Source of the DNA: Actinomycetota bacterium
Lineage (GTDB): Bacteria > Actinomycetota > Thermoleophilia > Gaiellales > Gaiellaceae
Direction of reading: 5' to 3'
NCBI GenBank assembly: GCA_005883355.1
Contig: VAXG01000037.1
Span: 1 to 63,265, forward strand
Length of the DNA stretch: 63,265 bases
The translations under genes and the position numbers were made by a program. Each line of letters begins with the position of its first letter. The first letter of the stretch is position 1. Of this stretch, positions 25,382 to 33,755 are shown piece by piece. Under the pieces are notes generated by a model. That model ran no database searches, was not told where the DNA came from, and saw only the letters and a list, made by a program, of their open reading frames with translations.

Positions 25382-26884
25382 CTACATCCGTTCCGGCGCC
25401 TCGACTCCAATCAGATCGAGGGCGCGCGCGATCACATGCTGGGCTGCGCGAACGAGCGCCAGCCGGAACGCCTCCGTTTCGGAGCCCACGACGCGGTGCT
25501 CGTGGTAGAAGCGGTGGAAGTCGTCGGCGACACGGATCGCGTAGATCGGAATCGCGTGCGGCGCCCGGCGCTCTGCGGCTTCCGCAGCAATCACCGGAAA
25601 CTCGGCGAGCCGCTTGATCAGGTCGCGCTCCTCGCGCTCGAGCTCTTTGGGAACGATCACGCTGCTGTCTTCAGCAGCTTCGACGTTGCGCAGGATGCCC
25701 GCGATGCGCGCATGCGCGTATTGCACGTAGTACACGGGATTCTTCTGCGAGCGCTCGGCTGCAAGGTCGACGTCGATGTCGATCGGCTGGTCGTGCCCCC
25801 GGGAGATCAAGTACCAGCGCGCGGCATCGACCCCGATCTTCTCCACGAGCTCGTGCAGAAAGACGACGTCGCCGCGACGCTTCGAGATCTTCTTCGTCAG
25901 ACCGCCTTCGACGATGTGTACGAGCTGGTAGATCAAGACCTCGATTCGCTCGGGGTCGTAGCCGAGCATCGCCGCTGCCGCCTTGAGACGTCCGACGTAG
26001 CCGTGGTGGTCCGCACCGAGCACGTAGATCGCGAGGTCGAAGCCGCGCTCGAGCTTGTCGCGCACGTACGCCACGTCGGCGGCGAAGTACAGGTACGACC
26101 CGTCGGAGGAACGAATCAGTGGGCGGTCTTTGTCATCGCCGTACGCGCTGGTGCGTGCCCAGATCGTCCCCTCGGCCTCGTAGGTGTCGAGGCGAGGCAG
26201 CAGCGCCGCAACCTCTTCCTCGATCTCGCCCTGGTGCCGCCAGGTGTCGATGTCGATGCGGAACTCGGCGACCTCCCGGCGGATCTCTCCGAGCATGTGC
26301 TGGACAGGATCGACCTCGAGCGCGGCGAGCTCGTTGATGTACTCGCCCTGGTAGCCGCCCTCGGGCAACTCCTGCCCGCTTCGTCGCGCCTCGACCGACG
26401 CACGAAAGAGGTCGACTTGCCGGCCTGCGTCGTTGAAATAGTACTCGCGCATGACGTCGTGGCCCGCGTAGTCGAGCAGACGCGCTACGGAGTCTCCGTA
26501 CGCGCCGTTGCGCGCAGAGCCGACTGTCAGTGGCCCGGCGGGGTTGGCCGAGATCAGCTCGACCTGGATCCTCTGCGCCTGGTCCGACGCAGATCCGGAG
26601 CCGTAGTCCGGGCCGATTTCCTGCAATGCCTCGGCGAGCCACGCGGTGGTCACCCAGAGATTGAGGAAGCCCGGGCCGGCGACTTCGGCGCGCTCGATCT
26701 CTTCGAGCTCCTGGGCGCGCGCCGCCAACTCAGCCGCCAGCTCCCGTGGTGGTTGCTTGCGCTGGGGCGCGGTCCTGAGCGCGATGTTCGTCGCGTAGTC
26801 GCCGTGCTCGGGATCGCTCGGCCGCTCGAGCTCGACGGGCGCACCGGCGAGCTCGGACAGGCTCGCAGCCAGCCGGTCGACCAC
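25382..26884 (-). CDS. argS: arginyl-tRNA synthetase (degenerate HIGH motif)
   Basis: Class-I arginyl-tRNA synthetase, 500 residues from GTG 26884, which follows the stop of the K+-channel gene by 1 bp (TTG 26914 is the alternative). It has the N-terminal Add-1 domain, ELISANPAGPLTVGSARNG, YYFNDAGRQVDLF, the KMSKS-like TKKISKRRGD, and the DALR anticodon-binding helices (YVQYAHARIAGILRN). In the HIGH region both histidines are missing: PLTVGS stands where families usually have PLHVGH. The rest is intact and no other argS is in the window, so it is probably the functional enzyme. Confidence 0.93.
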   Translation of the reverse strand: MVDRLAASLSELAGAPVELERPSDPEHGDYATNIALRTAPQRKQPPRELAAELAARAQELEEIERAEVAGPGFLNLWVTTAWLAEALQEIGPDYGSGSASDQAQRIQVELISANPAGPLTVGSARNGAYGDSVARLLDYAGHDVMREYYFNDAGRQVDLFRASVEARRSGQELPEGGYQGEYINELAALEVDPVQHMLGEIRREVAEFRIDIDTWRHQGEIEEEVAALLPRLDTYEAEGTIWARTSAYGDDKDRPLIRSSDGSYLYFAADVAYVRDKLERGFDLAIYVLGADHHGYVGRLKAAAAMLGYDPERIEVLIYQLVHIVEGGLTKKISKRRGDVVFLHELVEKIGVDAARWYLISRGHDQPIDIDVDLAAERSQKNPVYYVQYAHARIAGILRNVEAAEDSSVIVPKELEREERDLIKRLAEFPVIAAEAAERRAPHAIPIYAIRVADDFHRFYHEHRVVGSETEAFRLALVRAAQHVIARALDLIGVEAPERM

Positions 26885-26885
26885 G

Positions 26886-27908
26886 TTAGCGGGCAAGCGT
26901 CTCGCGTGGAGCAAAGAGCTGTTCGAGCGCGCGCAGCTCTTCTTCGGTTCCGGCCGCGATCAGCACGTCCCCCACCTCGACCGCGGCTTCCGGTGTCGGG
27001 GTCGTGTCGAAGGTTCCGTCCCGCTTGCGCAGAGCCACGATCAGGGCGCCCGTCTCCTTGCGGATCTCGAGGTCGCGAATGGTCTTGCCGCCCTGACCGG
27101 ACGCGTCGGTCACTTCGATCTCCTCGAAGCGGAGATCGGCGCCGCCCGCGCTCGTCACCACATCGACGAACGCCGTCACCTGCGGCTTCAACAGGAGGTT
27201 CGCCATCACACGACCGGCTGCCTGATACGGCTGGACGATCCGGTCCGCACCGGCCAGCTTCAGCTTCCTCGACGCATCCTCGTTCGAGGCGCGGGCGACG
27301 ATCAACAGCTCGGGGTTCGCTGCGCGCGCAGAGAGCGTTATGTAGAGGTTGTCGGCGTCGTCGTCTGAGGCGGCGACGAGCCCGCGCGCCCGTTGGAGGC
27401 CCGCACTGTTCAGGTCGTCGTCGTCGGTGCCGTTGCCCTCGATGAAGAGGACCTTCTCCTCCTCGGCCGCCGCCTTGGCCTCCGGGCTGTAGTCGACCAC
27501 GACGAACTGCGCGCCGACGTGGCGAAACTCCTCGGCGACGCGCTGTCCGACCCGGCCGAAGCCGCAGATGATGTAGTGGTCGCGCAACGCGTCGATCGCC
27601 CTTCGCCTCCTTCGCTCTGCCCACAGCCCGCCGATCACTCCGCGCGCGATCGCCTCGACGACGAGCGAGCCGATGTACGCAAAGATACTGATGCCTGCCA
27701 GAACCAGAAAGATCGTCACGATCCGGGCCCCGTCGTTCCTCGGAACGGTGTCGAGGCCGGTCAAGGTGCTGGAGACGACCGCCCGGTAGAACGACTGCAT
27801 CCACGTCTCGTGAATGGCGAGGCGGAACCCGACCGTGCCGATCGCGAGAACCAGGGCCATCGCCGAGACGGCGTACGCAAACCGGCGGAAGCTGAAGGCG
27901 TGTTCCAC
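26886..27908 (-). CDS. two-TM potassium-channel protein with RCK (TrkA-N/TrkA-C) domains
   Basis: Membrane channel of 340 residues. TM1 (about 10-29) and TM2 (about 64-85) flank a pore loop SSTLTGLDTVP; a TrkA-N Rossmann domain (IICGFGRVGQRVAEEF, about 113-128) and a TrkA-C domain (about 250-330) follow. RCK domains gate K+ channels through nucleotides or ions. The pore deviates from the TVGYG/F filter: it reads TLTGLDT, so ion selectivity is uncertain. Start is GTG 27908 in a divergent promoter region shared with the DUF3467 gene. Confidence 0.85.
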   Translation of the reverse strand: MEHAFSFRRFAYAVSAMALVLAIGTVGFRLAIHETWMQSFYRAVVSSTLTGLDTVPRNDGARIVTIFLVLAGISIFAYIGSLVVEAIARGVIGGLWAERRRRRAIDALRDHYIICGFGRVGQRVAEEFRHVGAQFVVVDYSPEAKAAAEEEKVLFIEGNGTDDDDLNSAGLQRARGLVAASDDDADNLYITLSARAANPELLIVARASNEDASRKLKLAGADRIVQPYQAAGRVMANLLLKPQVTAFVDVVTSAGGADLRFEEIEVTDASGQGGKTIRDLEIRKETGALIVALRKRDGTFDTTPTPEAAVEVGDVLIAAGTEEELRALEQLFAPRETLAR

Positions 27909-27913
27909 GCCCG

Positions 27914-27919
27914 TAGTAT
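27914..27919 (+). promoter_or_regulatory. -10 box, leaderless promoter of the DUF3467 gene
   Basis: TAGTAT ends 9 nt before GTG 27929. On the opposite strand the same bases give GATACT, 6 nt before the K+-channel GTG, so the two divergent promoters may share one melting site. Confidence 0.45.
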
Positions 27920-27928
27920 CGTTGGGCC

Positions 27929-28228
27929 GTGGACGAAGAGTCTCAGGAGCGACAGCTCAACATCCATCTCGATCCGGAGCAGATGGCGGGCGTCTACGCG
28001 AACTTCGCGAACGTCACGTTCTCGCCGTACGAGTTCACGCTCACCTTCGCGCGCATCGACCACGACATCGAGGAAGGCGACGTACCTGGCGTCGTCGTCT
28101 CGCGCGTGAACATGTCGTCGCAGTTCTTCCAGGAGCTGCTGGCGGCGATGCAGGATTCCCTCTCGAAGTGGTCGACGCAGGAAGGGATACGCAACCTTCC
28201 CGAAGCGCCGCCGCGCTCGGACACCTAA
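27929..28228 (+). CDS. DUF3467 family protein
   Basis: A 99-residue cytoplasmic protein: the conserved pattern VYANFANVTFSPYEFTLTFARID and VSRVNMSSQFFQELLAAMQDSL matches DUF3467, a widespread family of unknown function in which the VYANxxxVxxSPxEFxLxF block is invariant. Predicted beta-rich core with a C-terminal helix and no membrane segment. It stands alone, leaderless, between divergent and convergent neighbours. Confidence 0.85.
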   Translation: MDEESQERQLNIHLDPEQMAGVYANFANVTFSPYEFTLTFARIDHDIEEGDVPGVVVSRVNMSSQFFQELLAAMQDSLSKWSTQEGIRNLPEAPPRSDT

Positions 28229-29440
28229 CTAGCGCGCGACGCCCTCGAACGCCTCCGCCTGTTCGACGCGCGTCAGCAGCGTCGGATGGTCGTCGAGGAA
28301 GACGTGCACCCAGCCCGGCGGGCTCGGATCCGCGAGATCCACCCGCACGAACCCCTTGAAGAGCCCCTTGGCGGCTTCCGGGTCCTGCGATCCCCGCAGA
28401 CCAACCCAGTCCGCCTCGGCCTCGTAGCGTCGGGAGACGACGTTCGTGAACGGAGTCACGGCAAGGAGCAGAAATGTGAGCGTCAGGAAAGCGAGGGGCA
28501 CGTTGCCCGGGTCGCGCAGGCCGCCGCGCCGCCCGGTCACGAGGGCGATGGCTGCCAGAAGAGGAATGCCGATCAGCGCTCCCCAGGCAATCCCTTTCCA
28601 GAGGTGCGTGCGTGCGAGATGCGCGAGCTCGTGGCCGAGGACGAAGCGCACCTCCCGGGGCGTGAAGCGGCCGTTCAGCATCGTGTCCCAGATGAAGACG
28701 CTGCTACTGGGCCCGATTCCGACGGCGAAGGCGTTCGCAGCCGTCGTCTGATCGTGGACCTGCTGGACGCGGACGGCCGGGTGCCCGGCGTGCTCACGCG
28801 ACTCGAGCCGGCTGACGGCCGCGGCCAGCCGCGGCGAGCGGATCGGATGCGTTCCGATCCGCATCGCGTACGGAGCCGCGAACTGCTGCATCGCGCCGAG
28901 CGCGAGCAGGATCACTGCTGCGGAAATCCACCAGTTCCGGGCGAACCGCTTCGCGAGCAGGAGCACGATCGCCAGGACGATGACCGTCGTCACGGTGCCG
29001 CTCAGTAGCCCCTGCCACGGCAAGACGACGATCGTTCCCCATCTCTCTTTCGAGATGCCGTGTCTCCGCTCCCACCAGCCGGTTGCGATGCGGAACGGCA
29101 GCGACACCGCCCACAAGACGGTCATGACGAGGACGCCGGTGATGAGTCCCGCGTTCACTCGGCCGAGCCCGAGAGAGCGGGCGAGCCGTGGGCCGCGCCG
29201 CACCATGACGACGAGTGCGAGCACTTTGGCAATCGTTCCGAGCAGCCAGCCGTAGTCGAGGAACCGTTCGTATCGCACTCCCGCGTCGACTGCGGTGGCG
29301 CCGAACACAGCTCGCGGGTCGAGATGATGCAAGTGGAGGTCGGCGGGTACCTTCGTCCGCCACAGAGCCGAGGCAGCGAGTACCCACACGAGTGCCGCGA
29401 CGGCTAAGGTCGCGACTCTGCCGATGCGGGTCGCGGTCAT
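28229..29440 (-). CDS. M48-family membrane metalloprotease (Ste24/HtpX-like)
   Basis: Integral membrane zinc protease of 403 residues with about seven hydrophobic segments. The active site is HELAHLARTH (near residue 270) with the third ligand in RRYEAEADWVGL, the M48 layout; the architecture (long N-terminal membrane region before the HExxH) matches CAAX prenyl protease 1-like proteins. A role in membrane-protein quality control is likely; bacteria lack CAAX substrates. The ATG 29440 overlaps the divergent phosphoesterase start by 17 bp. Confidence 0.9.
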   Translation of the reverse strand: MTATRIGRVATLAVAALVWVLAASALWRTKVPADLHLHHLDPRAVFGATAVDAGVRYERFLDYGWLLGTIAKVLALVVMVRRGPRLARSLGLGRVNAGLITGVLVMTVLWAVSLPFRIATGWWERRHGISKERWGTIVVLPWQGLLSGTVTTVIVLAIVLLLAKRFARNWWISAAVILLALGAMQQFAAPYAMRIGTHPIRSPRLAAAVSRLESREHAGHPAVRVQQVHDQTTAANAFAVGIGPSSSVFIWDTMLNGRFTPREVRFVLGHELAHLARTHLWKGIAWGALIGIPLLAAIALVTGRRGGLRDPGNVPLAFLTLTFLLLAVTPFTNVVSRRYEAEADWVGLRGSQDPEAAKGLFKGFVRVDLADPSPPGWVHVFLDDHPTLLTRVEQAEAFEGVAR

Positions 29441-30149
29441 ATCGGACGTCCACGCTAACTATCACGCGCTCGAAGCCGTGCTCGAGGAGGTCGACGCGGC
29501 GCGCGTCGAGGCGATCTGGTGCCTCGGCGACACGGTCGGCTACGGGCCTCGTCCGAACGAGTGCTGCGACATCGTGAAAGCGCGCGCCGACCACTGTCTG
29601 GTGGGAAACCACGACCTGGTCGTCCTCGGTGAGCTCACGGTCAGCGACTTCAACGACGAGGCCGCCGCCGCAGCCATCTGGACCACCGACGTCCTGACGC
29701 CCGAGTCGCGTGCGTTCCTCGCGAGCCTGAAGCCGTTCGGTGAGGTCGAGGGCGTCGACCTCTTCCACGCGAGCGCACGCGACCCCGTCTGGGAGTACGT
29801 CCTGACGGAGGAGGCCGCCAGGGCGACACTCGAGCTCTCGGACACGCCGCTCGTCCTCGTCGGACACAGTCACGTCGCTCTGGCGATCACGACGGACAAC
29901 GGCCGTGTCGCGGGCGGGCCGGCGCCGGGCGGCTCGACGGTGACGCTGGACGGCCGCTGGCTGCTGAACCCGGGCTCCGTCGGCCAGCCACGCGACGGCG
30001 ATCCGCGCGCGGCGTGGCTGCTACTCGATCTCGACGAAAAGTTTGCTGCGTTCCGGCGGGTCCCATACTCGATCGAGCGCACGCAGGCCGAGATGCGAGA
30101 GCGGGGTCTTCCCCGTCTGCTTGCGGCTCGGCTGGAGCGAGGCGACTAA
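29424..30149 (+). CDS. calcineurin-like metallophosphoesterase
   Basis: Cytoplasmic phosphoesterase of 241 residues with the full metal-site series: VAVISDVHANYHAL, CLGDTVGYGPRP, LVGNHDLVV, VGHSHV and LLNPGSVGQPRDGDPRA. The last block defines the YfcE/bacterial PP-like subgroup active on phosphodiesters; the physiological substrate is unknown. The start at ATG 29424 fits the family (MRVAVISD) and leaves no 5' extension, so the overlap with the divergent M48 gene appears real. Confidence 0.9.
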   Translation: MRVAVISDVHANYHALEAVLEEVDAARVEAIWCLGDTVGYGPRPNECCDIVKARADHCLVGNHDLVVLGELTVSDFNDEAAAAAIWTTDVLTPESRAFLASLKPFGEVEGVDLFHASARDPVWEYVLTEEAARATLELSDTPLVLVGHSHVALAITTDNGRVAGGPAPGGSTVTLDGRWLLNPGSVGQPRDGDPRAAWLLLDLDEKFAAFRRVPYSIERTQAEMRERGLPRLLAARLERGD

Positions 30150-30216
30150 ATCGAGCGAAGGGGAGTCCCGATCCGCCAGCGCCACCTCGAGCAGGTCAGG
30201 CAGGGTTCCCTGAAGC

Positions 30217-30609
30217 TTGCAGCGGAGGAAGACCCGAACGAGACGTCCTGAGCTGTGCGCGGTCATGGCGGCTGCGCTCTGCCTGGCGGGTTGCGGGAGC
30301 GGCTCGGAGCCTCGAGCTGCGCCGCAGCCCGAGCTTCCCCACTCGGTAGCCACGGCGCTGGCATCCGGCAGCGACGAGGTCGCCCGGGCGCTGACCGCCG
30401 GCGATCACTGCCGGGCGTTGAGCGTCGCGCGGCAACTACAGCAGGAGACCGTCGCAGCGATCAACGACTGGCAGATCCCCGGCGCGTTTCAGGAGCAGCT
30501 CGGCTCGGCCGTCGCAGATCTGGTCTCCCGCATCCGATGTGTCCCGCCCGTGAACAAGCACGACAACGGCAAGCACAACGGCCAGAAGAAGCACGAGGGG
30601 AACGATTGA
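30217..30609 (+). CDS. small lipoprotein, kinase-coupled
   Basis: Predicted lipoprotein of 130 residues. A basic n-region (QRRKTRTRRPE) and hydrophobic stretch end in the lipobox LCLAGC; the mature part is helical (VATALASGSDEVARALTAGDHCRAL) with two cysteines and a Lys/His/Asn-rich tail. TTG 30217 gives this layout; ATG 30265 would leave a signal too short. Its TGA overlaps the TTG start of the Ser/Thr kinase gene, so the two are coupled; a sensory role for the kinase is an inference. No family is recognised. Confidence 0.65.
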   Translation: MQRRKTRTRRPELCAVMAAALCLAGCGSGSEPRAAPQPELPHSVATALASGSDEVARALTAGDHCRALSVARQLQQETVAAINDWQIPGAFQEQLGSAVADLVSRIRCVPPVNKHDNGKHNGQKKHEGND

Positions 30610-31682
30610 CCGAGCTGCTTCTCGCCGCAGGGCGCTATCGCATCGAGCGCGTGCTCGGCCGCGGTGGCATGGCGGTCGTCTATCTCGCGCGCGACGAGGA
30701 GCTGCACCGTGCGGTCGCGGTCAAGGTGCTCGCGCAGCACCTGACGGGCGACGTCAACTTCCGGGCACGTTTCCTGCAGGAGTCGAGGCTCGCGAGCCGG
30801 CTCTCGCATCCGAACGTCGTCCACGTGTACGACGCCGGCGAAACGGAGGGCAGCCCGTTCATCGTCATGGAATACGTCCCGGGCCACACGATCGCCGACC
30901 GTGGACGGCTGACCCACGGGGAAGTCGTTCCTCTCGCGCTCCAGGCGTGCGCGGGGCTGCAGCACGCCCACGACGCGGGCCTCGTCCACCGCGACGTGAA
31001 GCCCGCGAATCTCCTCGTCCGCGAAGACGACGTCCTCAAGATCGCCGATTTCGGGATCGCGCGGGCCGCCGAACTGACACGGCTGACACAGCACGGAACC
31101 GTTCTCGGCACCGCGGCCTATGTGTCGCCCGAGCAGATCGCCGGCGAGGAGGTCACCGCCACGACCGACGTCTACGCCCTGGGCGCCGTCGTTTACGAGC
31201 TGCTGACGGGGAGACCGCCATACGAGTTCGGCTCGCTCGCGGAGTTGGCTGCGCTGCAGACCGGCGGTGTGATCACGCCGCTCCGCGACCTCGAACCATC
31301 CGTTCCGGAGGCGCTCGAGGCAGCGGTCATGCACGCGCTCGCGCGCGATCCTGGTTTCAGACCGCTGTCTGCATCTGATTTCGCGCACGAGCTTGCCGCT
31401 GCGTCCGAGCGTCCGACCGAGCGGTTGGTCGCAACGGCGGTGACCGAGCCGCTGCAGTCCCGCACGCACCGGGGCCTGCACTGGAGCAGCACGTGGCTCT
31501 GGATCCTCGGCGGGGCCGCCGTCACGGCCGTCGCCCTGATCCTCGGGCTGCTCGAGATCGGCGGCGGCGGCGGTTCTTCGCCGAGGTCGCAGCCGGTGCA
31601 GATCCAGGCGCCGGTACGTGGAGCGACCCCGGCGGACGAGGCGCGGAACCTCAGCGCCTGGTTACGTGCTCACTCCAAGTAG
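30606..31682 (+). CDS. serine/threonine protein kinase (PknB-like, one membrane span)
   Basis: Hanks-type kinase of 358 residues from TTG 30606. Glycine loop LGRGGMAVVYLA (about 16-27), VAVKVL lysine, catalytic HRDVKPANLL (Asp near 130), DFGIAR and SPEQIAGEE are intact. After the kinase domain (to about 275) a linker leads to a membrane helix (WLWILGGAAVTAVALILGLLEI, about 300-321) and a short extracytoplasmic tail of about 35 residues. PASTA repeats are absent, so it does not sense wall fragments that way; the upstream lipoprotein could fill that role. It converges on the sigma-factor gene, with stops abutting at 31682/31683. Confidence 0.9.
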   Translation: MTELLLAAGRYRIERVLGRGGMAVVYLARDEELHRAVAVKVLAQHLTGDVNFRARFLQESRLASRLSHPNVVHVYDAGETEGSPFIVMEYVPGHTIADRGRLTHGEVVPLALQACAGLQHAHDAGLVHRDVKPANLLVREDDVLKIADFGIARAAELTRLTQHGTVLGTAAYVSPEQIAGEEVTATTDVYALGAVVYELLTGRPPYEFGSLAELAALQTGGVITPLRDLEPSVPEALEAAVMHALARDPGFRPLSASDFAHELAAASERPTERLVATAVTEPLQSRTHRGLHWSSTWLWILGGAAVTAVALILGLLEIGGGGGSSPRSQPVQIQAPVRGATPADEARNLSAWLRAHSK

Positions 31683-32270
31683 TTACGAGGCGCGGTTGGC
31701 GGCGGGCTGTCTCTCGTCGCCGAAGGTGATGCCCTCGCGGGCCATCGAGAGTTGGACGTCCTCGCGGGCCTTGTAGATCCGCCACTTGACCGTTGCGAGC
31801 GTGATCTCCAGCGAGTCCGAGATCTCCGTGTACGAGAGACCGACGACGTCGCGAAGAAGCAGCGCCATCTTCAGATCGACGTTCAGTCCCTCGACGGCAC
31901 GCCAGACAGCGTCGATGGCCTCGATTTGCTCCATCGGCGCGTCGACGACCTCGAGCGGCGCAATGTCCTCGAGCGCGACGACCGCGCGCGGTCGCCGCTC
32001 GTTGGCGCGCAGCTCGTCGAGCACGCGGTTCTTCGTCACCTGGAAGAGCCACGTCGTGAACTTCGAACGGAGCGAGAATCGGGGCAGGCCCTGGAAGACC
32101 CGCAGGAAGACCTCCTGCGTCAGGTCCTCGGCGAGCGATCGGTCGCCGACGAGGCGCAGCACGTAGTTGAAGACAGGCACCTGGTAGGCACGGACGATGA
32201 GCGAGAACGCTCGCTCGTCGCCTTTCTGTGCCTTCCGCAGGACGCCAAAATCAGGTTGCTGAAGTGACAA
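31683..32270 (-). CDS. RNA polymerase sigma-70 family (ECF-type) sigma factor
   Basis: A 195-residue ECF sigma factor: region 2 (LVGDRSLAEDLTQEVFLRVFQGLPRF, then FTTWLFQVTKNRVLDELR) and region 4 (VEGLNVDLKMALLLRDVVGLSYTEISDSLEITLATVKWRIYKAR). No anti-sigma gene follows. It starts with TTG 32270, 10 nt after a perfect TATACT on the minus strand, and lies 24 bp after gpmI, so it can be read from its own promoter or as the last gene of the glycolytic operon. The convergent neighbour is the Ser/Thr kinase. Confidence 0.88.
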   Translation of the reverse strand: MSLQQPDFGVLRKAQKGDERAFSLIVRAYQVPVFNYVLRLVGDRSLAEDLTQEVFLRVFQGLPRFSLRSKFTTWLFQVTKNRVLDELRANERRPRAVVALEDIAPLEVVDAPMEQIEAIDAVWRAVEGLNVDLKMALLLRDVVGLSYTEISDSLEITLATVKWRIYKAREDVQLSMAREGITFGDERQPAANRAS

Positions 32271-32294
32271 AAGGTTCCGGAGTATAGCCCCGGA

Positions 32295-33755
32295 TCAGGC
32301 CCGGGTCGTTAGGGGTTTACCAGTCATCTGTAAGGGTTGCGTGAAACCTAGAAACCCCAGCACAGTGGGCACTAAATCGGCCAGCTCGCCGGTGTCTTCA
32401 AGGGTCACTTCGGGGTCGGTGACGATGAGCGGAACGGGGTTCGTCGTGTGCGCTGTATGGGGGCTTGTACCATCTGCCTCGAGCATCTGCTCGGCGTTTC
32501 CGTGATCTGCGGTGATCAGCGAAACGCCGCCGTTTCGGGCGACCGCCTCGACGATTCGGCCGAGGCACTCGTCGGCTGTCTCCACCGCTTTCACCGCCGC
32601 CGGGATCGATCCTGTGTGGCCGACCATGTCCGGGTTCGCCAGGTTGATGACGGCAAAGCGATAACCGTTGCGATCGAGTTCCTCGACGAACCGGCCGGTG
32701 ACTTCGCGCGCGGACATCTCGGGTTTCCTGTCGTAGCTCGGGACGTCTCGCGGTGAGGGAACGAGGATCCTCGTCTCCCCCGCCCATTCCGCCTCACGGC
32801 CGCCGTTGAAGAAATAGGTCACGTGGGCGTACTTCTCGGTTTCGGCTGCGTGCAGCTGCCGGACGCCGTGCTCGGCGAGGACCTCGCCCAGCGTCTCTCG
32901 CACCTCTTGCTCGGGGAAAGCGATCGGCACCTGGAGATCAGCGCGATAGCTCGTCATCGTGGTGATATCGGCACCCGCTTTGACGAGCTGCATCGTCAAT
33001 TGGCGTGCTCTGTCGGGACGGAAGTTGAAGAAGATCGCTGTGTCCGTCCTCGGCCGAAGCCTCGGACGGCCACCAACTGTGGTGGGCTCGATGAACTCAT
33101 CTGTTATGCCCTGCTCGTAACTACGGCGCACCGCCTCGATTGGATCTGCTGCCTGCTCCCCTTTCCCCTCGACGATCGCGTCGAAGGCGCGCTGCGTCCG
33201 CTCCCAGCGCTGATCGCGGTCCATGGCGTAGTAGCGGCCGGCGATGGTCGCGATGCGGTCCTGCGGGAGCTCGGCGAGATCGTGGACCGCAGCGTGGGGT
33301 GAGACGTCCCGGCCGTCCGTGAACGCGTGGATCCACGTCCTCTCGGGAGCGAAGCGCAGCAGCGCGCGCAGGTGATCGATGTGCGAGTGCACGCCCCCGT
33401 AGGACACGAGCCCTAGTAGATGGACCCGCTGTCCCCTTTCGAATGCGCCGACCAGGGCCGGGTTGTCGTAGAAGGACCCGTCTTCGATCGATTTGTTGAC
33501 GCGCATCAGGTCCTGGAACAGGACGCGCCCGGACCCGATCGTCAGGTGTCCGACCTCGCTGTTGCCCATCTGGCCGGGCGGCAGGCCGACCGCCTCGCCC
33601 GACGCGTCGAGCGTGGTGTGGGGGAACGTCTTCCAGAGGCGGTCGAAGTTCGGCGTGTCCGCCAACTCGACGGCGTTGCCCGGACCGGGCGGCGCAAGGC
33701 CCCACCCGTCGAGGATGACGAGCGCTACGAGGGGATGTTCGCGCCCGCTCGGCAA
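32295..33755 (-). CDS. gpmI: 2,3-bisphosphoglycerate-independent phosphoglycerate mutase
   Basis: Manganese-dependent phosphoglycerate mutase of 486 residues, interconverting 3- and 2-phosphoglycerate. It has VALVILDGWGLAPPGPGNAV, the nucleophilic Ser in GQMGNSEVGHLTIGSG, HAFTDGRDVSP and ITADHGNAEQM. No ATG or GTG is available at the right place; TTG 33755 (MPSGREHPLVALVILDG), 31 bp inside tpiA, gives the normal family N-terminus. It is fourth in gap-pgk-tpiA-gpmI. Confidence 0.93.
   Translation of the reverse strand: MPSGREHPLVALVILDGWGLAPPGPGNAVELADTPNFDRLWKTFPHTTLDASGEAVGLPPGQMGNSEVGHLTIGSGRVLFQDLMRVNKSIEDGSFYDNPALVGAFERGQRVHLLGLVSYGGVHSHIDHLRALLRFAPERTWIHAFTDGRDVSPHAAVHDLAELPQDRIATIAGRYYAMDRDQRWERTQRAFDAIVEGKGEQAADPIEAVRRSYEQGITDEFIEPTTVGGRPRLRPRTDTAIFFNFRPDRARQLTMQLVKAGADITTMTSYRADLQVPIAFPEQEVRETLGEVLAEHGVRQLHAAETEKYAHVTYFFNGGREAEWAGETRILVPSPRDVPSYDRKPEMSAREVTGRFVEELDRNGYRFAVINLANPDMVGHTGSIPAAVKAVETADECLGRIVEAVARNGGVSLITADHGNAEQMLEADGTSPHTAHTTNPVPLIVTDPEVTLEDTGELADLVPTVLGFLGFTQPLQMTGKPLTTRA

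Noticed and set aside
25358-27445. A 695-codon plus-strand frame.
   Set aside because: Antisense to argS and the K+-channel gene; composition is typical of mirror frames in high-GC DNA.
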